Shown in pieces: positions 27,081-32,491 of a DNA stretch of 32,491 bases. Source of the DNA: Phenylobacterium sp. Lineage in GTDB: Bacteria; Pseudomonadota; Alphaproteobacteria; Caulobacterales; Caulobacteraceae. The translations under genes were made by a program, and so were the position numbers. The notes beneath the pieces are model-generated. The model saw only the letters and a list, made by a program, of their open reading frames with translations. It had not been told where the DNA came from and ran no database searches. The DNA is taken from the NCBI GenBank assembly GCA_020402585.1, contig JADBZH010000077.1:1-32491 (forward strand), written 5' to 3'. The first letter of the stretch is position 1; the number at the start of each line of letters is the position of its first letter.

Positions 27081-27132
27081 TTGGTTGCCCCGGCGAGGGT
27101 CCCTCGTTAAAAGTCCCCCGACGACAGATCAA
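27081..27132. promoter_or_regulatory. overlapping divergent promoters around an 11-bp palindrome
   Basis: For the minus-strand GST operon, TTGATC (27132-27127) and TAACGA (27109-27104) are 17 bases apart. For the plus-strand 3D gene, TTGCCC (27085-27090) and TAAAAG (27108-27113) are also 17 bases apart. The two -10 elements overlap. The perfect palindrome GAGGG-T-CCCTC (27095-27105) touches the GST -10 and lies within the 3D promoter spacer, where a repressor could block both. All are sequence matches without experimental support. Confidence 0.45.
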
Positions 27133-27151
27133 CGACGAAGGAGGAGACGTC

Positions 27152-27640
27152 ATGCGACGCCGCCTCGCCGCCCTGGCCGCCATCACCGCCTGCCTGATCG
27201 CCGCACCGGCCGCTGCAAGCCCGCAGGCCGCCCCAGACCCGATCGGCGATCTCCTGCTGGGCGCCCTCACCGGGGCTGTCCCGGGCTCGCCACAGTTCCG
27301 GCTCAAGGCGTCGCTCTATCATGTCGGCGCCCGCGGCGTCGGCGTCCTGGACTCCCTCGGCTGCCGCGTCGTGGCCATGCGGACAGCGGCGATCGACACC
27401 CGCGTGATCCCCCGGCGGACCGTGCTCTTCATCGAGGAAACCGTAGGCCTCAAGATGCCCGATGGCCGCGTCCACGACGGCTATTGGTACGCCTCGGACA
27501 CCGGCGGCGCCATCAAGGGTAACCGGATCGATCTGTTCACAGGATCAGGTTCGGCCTCCATGAAGCCGATCATGGGGCTGAACATGTCCCATCTGACCGT
27601 CAGCAAGGTGGGTCAGTTCCAGGGCTGCCCGCCGGCTTGA
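27152..27640 (+). CDS. secreted 3D-domain protein
   Basis: A 162 aa exported protein with a signal peptide (about 1-23, ending AAA-S) and a 3D (three-aspartate) domain. The domain aspartates are D82 (AIDTRVIP), D116 (SDTGG) and D127 (NRIDLF), with the hallmark DTGGAIKGNRIDLF at 116-129. The 3D fold is the double-psi beta-barrel catalytic core of MltA-type lytic transglycosylases and related peptidoglycan-cleaving proteins. Here it is nearly alone, without the rest of MltA. C71 and C159 could form a disulfide. The ATG at 27152 has GGAGGAG five bases upstream. Its stop abuts the stop of the convergent fpr-like gene (TGA|TCA) with no base between. A role in cell-wall cleavage is inferred from the domain. 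Confidence 0.85.
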   Translation: MRRRLAALAAITACLIAAPAAASPQAAPDPIGDLLLGALTGAVPGSPQFRLKASLYHVGARGVGVLDSLGCRVVAMRTAAIDTRVIPRRTVLFIEETVGLKMPDGRVHDGYWYASDTGGAIKGNRIDLFTGSGSASMKPIMGLNMSHLTVSKVGQFQGCPPA

Positions 27641-28447
27641 TCAGCTTTCGACGAAGGCCCGCTCGAGCACATAGTCCCCGGGTTGCGAGAGGGAGCCCTC
27701 CACGAAGCCGCGCGCCTCGAGGAGCGGCTTCAGATCGGCGAGGACGGAGGGGCCTCCGCAGAGCATCAGCCTGTCCACCGCCGGATCGAGGTCCGGAAGG
27801 CCCAGGTCGCGGCACATCTGGCCCGATGCGATGAGGTCGGTGATCCGGCCCCGGGTCGGAAACGGCTCGCGGGTGACGGTGGGATAGTACTTCAGCTTGG
27901 GCGCCACGATCTCCCCGAGGATCTCGTCATTGGGAAGCTCGCGTTCAAAGAGGTCCCGGTAGTTGAGATCCGCGACCTGCCGCACCGTATGGGTCACCAC
28001 GACGGTCTCGAAGTGGTCGTAGACATCCGGGTCCCGGGCCAGGGAGAGCCAGGGCGCAAGGCCGGTTCCCGTCCCCAGCATGTAGAGGCGCCGGCCTGGC
28101 TTCAGGCCATCGACGACAAGGGTCCCCGTCGGCTTGCGTCCCACGAGAACGGTCTGCCCCACCTCGATGTTGCAGAGCCGGGAGGTCAGCGGGCCATTCG
28201 GCGCCTTGATCGAATAGAACTCCAGTTCCTCGTGCCAGGAGGGACTGGCGATGGAATAGGCCCGCACCAGGGGCTTTCCGTCGACCACAAGCCCGACCAT
28301 GACGAACTGTCCGCTCTGGAAGCGGAAGGACGGATCCCGGGTGGTCCGGAAGGAGAAGAGCCTGTCCGTCCAGTGCTGGACCCAGGTCACGGTCTCCTCG
28401 GCGAAGGCGCTGGACTTCTTGGCGGGCGCGGCGGCGGTCTCGGTCAC
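27641..28447 (-). CDS. fpr: ferredoxin-NADP reductase
   Basis: A 268 aa FAD flavoprotein of the bacterial Fpr type, passing electrons between NADPH and ferredoxin or flavodoxin. The FAD-binding motif RAYSIAS lies in the N-terminal barrel and the NADP-binding GTGTGLAPWLSL in the C-terminal half, followed by VVTHTVRQVADLNY. LMLCGGPSVLADL is the late NADP motif. The start is set at GTG 28447 (protein VTETAAAPAKK), just after the cysH stop; GTG 28453 is an alternative, and reading back to 28612 would overlap cysH. It is the last gene of the sulfite-reduction operon. CysI here has no CysJ partner, so this enzyme plausibly feeds electrons to CysI through a ferredoxin encoded elsewhere. Confidence 0.92.
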   Translation of the reverse strand: MTETAAAPAKKSSAFAEETVTWVQHWTDRLFSFRTTRDPSFRFQSGQFVMVGLVVDGKPLVRAYSIASPSWHEELEFYSIKAPNGPLTSRLCNIEVGQTVLVGRKPTGTLVVDGLKPGRRLYMLGTGTGLAPWLSLARDPDVYDHFETVVVTHTVRQVADLNYRDLFERELPNDEILGEIVAPKLKYYPTVTREPFPTRGRITDLIASGQMCRDLGLPDLDPAVDRLMLCGGPSVLADLKPLLEARGFVEGSLSQPGDYVLERAFVES

Positions 28448-28473
28448 TTGCACAATCCGGACTGGAAAGGGGG

Positions 28474-29211
28474 TCAGATATCGCCGCCGAGGTCGTTCAC
28501 CGCCCCGGGCGTGCGCGCGACGTGTATCCCGCATTCGGTCTTCTCGGAACCCGCCCAGCGTCCGGCCCGGACATCCTGGCCTTCCTCCACCGGCTGGGTG
28601 CAGGGCCAGCATCCCACGGAGGGATAGCCGTGCTCGACCAGGGGATGAGCCGGCAGGTCGTGGCGGTCCATGTAGGCGTCCAGGGCGGACTTGTCCCAGT
28701 TGGCCAGGGGATTGAACTTGATGCGCCCGTCGGCGCGCTCCACCACGGGCAGGGCCAGACGGTCACCGCCGTGGAAGCGCTTGCGACCGGTGATCCAGGC
28801 CTCGAAACCCTCCAGGCCCCGGTCCAATGGCAGGACCTTGCGGACTTCACAGCAGCCGTCGGTGCTCGTTCTCCAGAGATCCCCCTTAGGATCGGCGGTC
28901 GCCAGATCGGCGAAGGCCGGCCGGAGGTCGCGGACTCCGGTCAGGCCAAGACGCGCCGTCAGGTTGCGCCTGTAGTCCAGGGTCTGGGCGAAGAGCATGC
29001 CGGTGTCGAGGAACAGGACGGGCAGGTCCGGGCGGACCTGCGCGACCATGTGCAGGAGGACGGCGGACTCGGCGCCGAAGGACGACACCAAGGCGAGGCC
29101 TTCGGGAAAGAGCTCTGTCGCCCGGGCGAGGATGGCCTCGGGCTCGGCATGCCTCAGCTCGGCGTTGAGCCGGCTCTCCAGGTCAGGAAGTTCTGCGGGA
29201 TCGTAGGCCAT
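28474..29211 (-). CDS. cysH: assimilatory adenylyl-sulfate (APS) reductase
   Basis: A 245 aa phosphoadenylyl/adenylyl-sulfate reductase-family enzyme producing sulfite. The N-terminal P-loop-like motif SSFGAES is at 43-49. Cys120-Cys121 (TDGCCEVRK) and Cys201-x-x-Cys204 (VGCWPCTQP) are the four ligands of a [4Fe-4S] cluster, which marks the APS-using type rather than the PAPS-using E. coli CysH. The catalytic cysteine is C227 in KTECGIH near the C-terminus. The ATG at 29211 begins one base after the DUF934 stop. Operon context with CysI and CobA agrees. Confidence 0.94.
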   Translation of the reverse strand: MAYDPAELPDLESRLNAELRHAEPEAILARATELFPEGLALVSSFGAESAVLLHMVAQVRPDLPVLFLDTGMLFAQTLDYRRNLTARLGLTGVRDLRPAFADLATADPKGDLWRTSTDGCCEVRKVLPLDRGLEGFEAWITGRKRFHGGDRLALPVVERADGRIKFNPLANWDKSALDAYMDRHDLPAHPLVEHGYPSVGCWPCTQPVEEGQDVRAGRWAGSEKTECGIHVARTPGAVNDLGGDI

Positions 29212-29212
29212 T

Positions 29213-29719
29213 TCACTCCCCCTGACGTTCGACGAAGGCCGGTGCGCGGGCATCGGCGGCCCTCTGGTAGACATGGCTGTGCCGACCCGCAGCCTCCGCC
29301 CAGCTCGATGCCGTGGCGCCATCCGCCGGGACGAAGGCGTCGAAGCCGCAACGGACCATGAAGCCCGCCTGGTCCCTGAGAACATCGCCGACGGCGCGGA
29401 TTTCGCCCTTGAACCCCAGGCGGGTGCGCAGCAGCCGCGCCGCGGTGAAGGGACGGCCATCCCTGAACTTGGGAAAGGCGAGCGCCACGAGAGCGACCCC
29501 GGCGAGGCGCCCTTCAAGATCCTCGATCTCGTCCTCCGGCTCGAGCCGCACCCCGAGGCGGCCGTGCGACCGCGCCGCCAGGGCCTCGCCCCCGCCCTTG
29601 AGGCGAGAGAAGCTGACGAGGATGTCGCCGCCCGGGTCCGCCGCCTCGTCCTCGATCGCGACGAAGGTGTCCTCCACCTCCTCGAAGACCCCGCCCGTCG
29701 ACCTAATGAGCTTCGGCAT
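29213..29719 (-). CDS. DUF934 protein of the sulfite reductase operon
   Basis: A 168 aa cytosolic protein of the DUF934 family, which occurs almost only beside nitrite/sulfite reductase genes and has no known activity. Conserved segments such as LAGVALVALAFPKFRDGRPFT and the basic RTRLGFKGEIRAVGDVLRDQ are present. There are no Cys pairs that would bind a cluster. The start ATG 29719 overlaps the cysI stop by 17 bases; the open frame continues upstream but lies inside cysI. A part in assembly or regulation of the siroheme enzyme or in sulfite handling is guilt by association only. Confidence 0.88.
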   Translation of the reverse strand: MPKLIRSTGGVFEEVEDTFVAIEDEAADPGGDILVSFSRLKGGGEALAARSHGRLGVRLEPEDEIEDLEGRLAGVALVALAFPKFRDGRPFTAARLLRTRLGFKGEIRAVGDVLRDQAGFMVRCGFDAFVPADGATASSWAEAAGRHSHVYQRAADARAPAFVERQGE

Positions 29720-31355
29720 AGACGGCCTCCTTGAAGGGGGCGTCGCCGGTGCGGCGCAGGGTGTCCAGGAAGCGTTCGCCTTCCCTGCGTTCCCGCAGGT
29801 AGGCGTCCACGATCGCCTCGACCGCATCGGTCACCCGGTCGATCGGCAGCGCCGGTCCGAGCATCTTGCCGACGGCGGCGTCCTCCGCCCCGGACCCGCC
29901 CAGGGTGAGCTGGTAGAATTCCTCGCCCTTCTTATCGACGCCAAGGATGCCGATGTGGCCCACATGGTGGTGGCCGCAGGCGTTGATGCAGCCTGAGATC
30001 TTGATCTTGAACTCACCGATGGCCTCGGCCCGTTCCGGCGTCTCGAAGCGCCGGGCGATATCCTGAGCCACGCAGATGGCGCGGGCGTTGGCGAGGGCGC
30101 AATAGTCGAGCCCCGGGCAGGCGATGATGTCGCTGATCAGGTTGATGTTGGGCGTCGCAAGGCCAGCGGCGTCGAGGGCCTTCCAGACCTCGTGGACGTG
30201 TTCGAGCCGGACATGGGGCAGGACAAGGTTCTGCTCATGTGTGGAGCGGATGTCTCCCTGGCCGAACCGTTCCGCCAGGTCAGCCACCAGGTCCATCTGG
30301 TCTGCGGAAATGTCGCCGGGCGTCTCGCCGATCCCCTTCAGGGAGATGTCGACAATGCCGTAGCCGGGCCGGATGTGGGCCTTCAGGTTGTTCCGGACGA
30401 AGCGGGCGAAGGCCGGTTCGGCGGCGCGCCGGGCCTCGAAATCGCCGGAGGCGGGATCAGCGACGAAGTCCGGGTTGGTGAAGGCGGCGCCGATCCGGTC
30501 GATCTCGGCGCGCGGGAGATCGCCCTCAGGCCCGATCTTCTCCCATTCGGCCTCGACCTCGCGGGCGAAGGCCTCGGCCCCCAGAGCCGCCACGAGGATC
30601 TTGATCCTCGCCTTGTAGATGTTGTCCCGCCGTCCATGGCGGTTGTAGACCCTGAGGATGGCCTCCAGGTAGGAGAACAGGCGGTCTGAAGGCAGGTAGG
30701 CCCGGATGGTGGGCCCCACATACGGGGTGCGGCCCATGCCGCCGCCGACGATCACCTCGAACCCGGTTTCTCCATCCCGCCCGCGCCTCAGCAGCAGGCC
30801 AATGTCATGGACCTTGGCCGCCGTCCGGTCGTGCGGCGAGGCGGTGACGGCGATCTTGAACTTCCGCGGGAGGAAGGAGAATTCCGGATGCAGGCTGGAC
30901 CACTGGCGGATGGCCTCGCACCAGACCCGGGGATCCTCCAGCTCGTCGGCGGCCGCGCCGGCGTAGGGGTCGGCGGTGACGTTGCGGATGCAGTTGCCGC
31001 TGGTCTGGATGGCGTGAAGATCCACTGCGGCCAGGGCGTCCAGAATGTCGGGGGCGTCGTCCAGCTTCACCCAGTTGAACTGGATGTTGGTGCGCGTCGT
31101 GAAGTGCCCATACCCCCGGTCGAACCGCCGGGCGATATCCGCCAGGGCCCGCATCTGGACGGGGTTGAGCGATCCGTAAGGGACGGCCACCCGGAGCATG
31201 TAGGCGTGAAGCTGCAGGTACAGGCCGTTCATGAGCCGCAGGGGCTTGAACTGGTCCTCGGTCAGCTCGCCGGCAAGACGTCGGCGCACCTGGTCCCGGA
31301 ACTCAGCGGTGCGGTCGGCCAGAACCGCGCGGTCGATGGCGTCGTAGCGATACAT
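29703..31355 (-). CDS. cysI: assimilatory sulfite (or nitrite/sulfite) reductase hemoprotein
   Basis: A 550 aa cytosolic siroheme-[4Fe-4S] enzyme making sulfide from sulfite by six-electron reduction. The two nitrite/sulfite reductase ferredoxin-like half-domains are near 50-115 and 345-400. The cluster/siroheme cysteines are C413 and C419 (ACPGLDYCALANA) and C456 and C460 (SGCINACGHHHVGH). The siroheme-binding Arg/Lys cluster includes HFTTRTNIQFNW near 84-95. The ATG at 31355 is preceded by AGGAGG overlapping the TAG stop of the DUF2849 gene. Neighbours cysH and cobA favour sulfite over nitrite as substrate. Confidence 0.94.
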   Translation of the reverse strand: MYRYDAIDRAVLADRTAEFRDQVRRRLAGELTEDQFKPLRLMNGLYLQLHAYMLRVAVPYGSLNPVQMRALADIARRFDRGYGHFTTRTNIQFNWVKLDDAPDILDALAAVDLHAIQTSGNCIRNVTADPYAGAAADELEDPRVWCEAIRQWSSLHPEFSFLPRKFKIAVTASPHDRTAAKVHDIGLLLRRGRDGETGFEVIVGGGMGRTPYVGPTIRAYLPSDRLFSYLEAILRVYNRHGRRDNIYKARIKILVAALGAEAFAREVEAEWEKIGPEGDLPRAEIDRIGAAFTNPDFVADPASGDFEARRAAEPAFARFVRNNLKAHIRPGYGIVDISLKGIGETPGDISADQMDLVADLAERFGQGDIRSTHEQNLVLPHVRLEHVHEVWKALDAAGLATPNINLISDIIACPGLDYCALANARAICVAQDIARRFETPERAEAIGEFKIKISGCINACGHHHVGHIGILGVDKKGEEFYQLTLGGSGAEDAAVGKMLGPALPIDRVTDAVEAIVDAYLRERREGERFLDTLRRTGDAPFKEAVYAEAH

Positions 31356-31363
31356 TCGCCCTC

Positions 31364-31723
31364 CTACTTGCGCCGGATCAGGTTGACGCGGCCCGAGGAC
31401 CGCGCGGCGCCGTGCGCCTGCCGGAGCGCCTCGACAGCGCCGCCGCCTTCGGCCTGCTTGCCGTGCAATTCGTGATTGGTCGGCCCCAGGGCCCGGATGC
31501 GTTCGCGATAGCTGACCGGCGCCCAGAAGCCGGCGCTGTCAACGAGGTCGATCAGGTAGGGGTCGATGACCACCGTCCTCTGGGTGCGGGCTGATGCTTC
31601 CGCCTCGCCTGCCCCGGCCTCGTCAGAAAAGACCTGGGCCTCGGACAAGCGTTCGACCCAGGTCCCATCCTTCCAGAACACGACCTCGCCGTCGCTGAGA
31701 CGGTTTGCGGTGAGCGCCTTCAT
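31364..31723 (-). CDS. DUF2849 protein of the sulfite reductase operon
   Basis: A 119 aa cytosolic protein of the DUF2849 family, another small alphaproteobacterial companion of cysI with no known function. It begins MKALTANRLSDGEVVFW and has a Tyr/Leu-rich middle (VIDPYLIDL), with SYRERIRALGPTNHE near residues 70-85 and a basic C-terminus. The position between the siroheme-precursor enzyme and CysI suggests help with cofactor delivery or enzyme assembly, which is speculation. It overlaps cobA by 4 bases (ATGA) and ends 8 bases before cysI. Confidence 0.85.
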   Translation of the reverse strand: MKALTANRLSDGEVVFWKDGTWVERLSEAQVFSDEAGAGEAEASARTQRTVVIDPYLIDLVDSAGFWAPVSYRERIRALGPTNHELHGKQAEGGGAVEALRQAHGAARSSGRVNLIRRK

Positions 31724-32491
31724 GCCCGCTCCTCCCGAAGCCCGGGGGTGGGCGCCAGGCTGGCCAGGGCTGCGGACATGGCTTCCCCAACCACCAGCAG
31801 GGCGGGCCCGGTGTCCGACGCCGCCGCCTCGGCAAGGTCTCCCAGGCGGGTGGGGATGCGCCTTTCGTCAGGCCGGCTCGCCCGGAAGACCACCAGGGCC
31901 GGGGTCGAGGGCGAGCGCCCCGCCGCGATCAGCCGGGCGGTGATCCGCCCGGCGGTGCTGACGCCCATGTAGATCACCACCGTGTGGTTGGCGCGGGCCA
32001 GAGCCGGCCAGTCGAGGTCGGGCTCGGCCTCCCCGGCCGCATGGCCGGTGACAAAGGTGACCGCCTGGGCGGACTCCCTGTGGGTCAGCGGCGCCCCGGC
32101 GCTGGCGGAGGCGGCCAGGGCGGCGGTGACGCCCGGCACGACCTCGCAGTCGATCCCGGCCGCGCGGCATGCTTCCAGCTCCTCACCCCCGCGACCGAAG
32201 ATGAAGGGGTCCCCGCCCTTGAGCCGGACCACGATGAGGCCTTCCCGGGCCAGGCCCACGAGGAGGCGGTTGATCTCGTCCTGCGCATAGGTGTGGCGCG
32301 ACTTGCGCTTGGCCACGGAGATCCGTCGGGCGGCGGCGGGCGCCAGGTCGAGAATGGCCGCCGGCACGAGGCCGTCATGGACCACCACGTCCGCCTCGCC
32401 CAGGACGCGGACCGCGCGGACGGTCATCAGGTCAGGATCGCCCGGGCCGGCGCCCGTGAGCCAGACCTTGCCCGGCGTCAGTGAGGACCGG
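31720..32491 (-). CDS. cobA: uroporphyrinogen-III C-methyltransferase, N-terminus cut by window edge
   Basis: SAM-dependent methyltransferase (CobA/SUMT, or the C-terminal half of a CysG) making precorrin-2 from uroporphyrinogen III, the first step to siroheme for CysI. About 257 codons are visible. The frame enters at the right edge with KVWLTGAGPGDPDL, the typical motif near the N-terminus of this domain, so little is missing if it is a stand-alone CobA. The further signatures VRLKGGDPFIFGRGGEE and EVVPGVTAALAASASAGAPL are intact. The first ATG in the window (32427) is internal, not the start. Whether a CysG-like dehydrogenase/ferrochelatase domain precedes it cannot be seen. It overlaps DUF2849 by 4 bases and is upstream in the operon. 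Confidence 0.92.
   Translation of the reverse strand, partial: RSSLTPGKVWLTGAGPGDPDLMTVRAVRVLGEADVVVHDGLVPAAILDLAPAAARRISVAKRKSRHTYAQDEINRLLVGLAREGLIVVRLKGGDPFIFGRGGEELEACRAAGIDCEVVPGVTAALAASASAGAPLTHRESAQAVTFVTGHAAGEAEPDLDWPALARANHTVVIYMGVSTAGRITARLIAAGRSPSTPALVVFRASRPDERRIPTRLGDLAEAAASDTGPALLVVGEAMSAALASLAPTPGLREERA

Overview
The window is GC-rich, gene-dense DNA that reads as the chromosome of an alphaproteobacterium, most likely of the Caulobacterales (Caulobacter, Phenylobacterium or Brevundimonas type). The grounds are the set of protein families (TamAB, an MlaEFD system with an auxiliary lipoprotein, the ATP-grasp/alpha-E/transglutaminase trio, a sulfite reductase operon with DUF2849 and DUF934), the many GTG and TTG starts, and the 1 to 17 base overlaps that join most genes. 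The taxonomic call is inferred from family knowledge, not from a search. There are no tRNA or rRNA genes, CRISPR arrays, transposases or phage genes. No gap between genes exceeds about 210 bases. Long open frames opposite guaB, tamB, rsmB and other genes are GC-driven shadows.

Layout. (1) 1-4641, minus: Ppx/GppA phosphatase, rlmE, guaB, a MAPEG membrane protein and rsmB (cut by the left edge at its catalytic Cys); guaB appears to have its own promoter inside the end of rlmE. (2) 4789-5163, plus: hspQ. (3) 5173-11114, minus: tamA-tamB, an outer-membrane and inner-membrane pair for envelope assembly or lipid transport. (4) 11325-14742, plus: circularly permuted ATP-grasp, alpha-E protein and transglutaminase-like protease with a six-glutamine tail, the best candidate here for a poorly described system. 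(5) 14879-15265, minus: a small membrane protein. (6) 15345-17666, plus: DsbA/kappa-GST-like protein and a formylglycine-type sulfatase. (7) 17727-20454, plus: nucleoside hydrolase, ribokinase-family kinase and a 2-oxoglutarate/Fe(II) oxygenase, joined by ATGA overlaps. (8) 20559-24053, plus: mlaE (with fused STAS domain), mlaF, mlaD and a PqiC-like lipoprotein. (9) 24058-27060, minus: glutathione S-transferase, secreted S1/P1 nuclease, Nudix hydrolase and folD. (10) 27152-27640, plus: a small secreted 3D-domain protein. (11) 27641-32491, minus: assimilatory sulfate reduction operon, cobA (cut by the right edge), DUF2849, cysI, DUF934, cysH (APS type) and a ferredoxin-NADP reductase.

Together the genes cover housekeeping (GMP synthesis, rRNA methylation, folate one-carbon metabolism), cell-envelope maintenance (TamAB, Mla, the 3D protein), nucleic acid and nucleoside salvage, and sulfur assimilation. 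In the sulfur operon cobA supplies a siroheme precursor, cysH makes sulfite from APS, cysI reduces it to sulfide, and the Fpr-like flavoprotein probably supplies electrons through ferredoxin.
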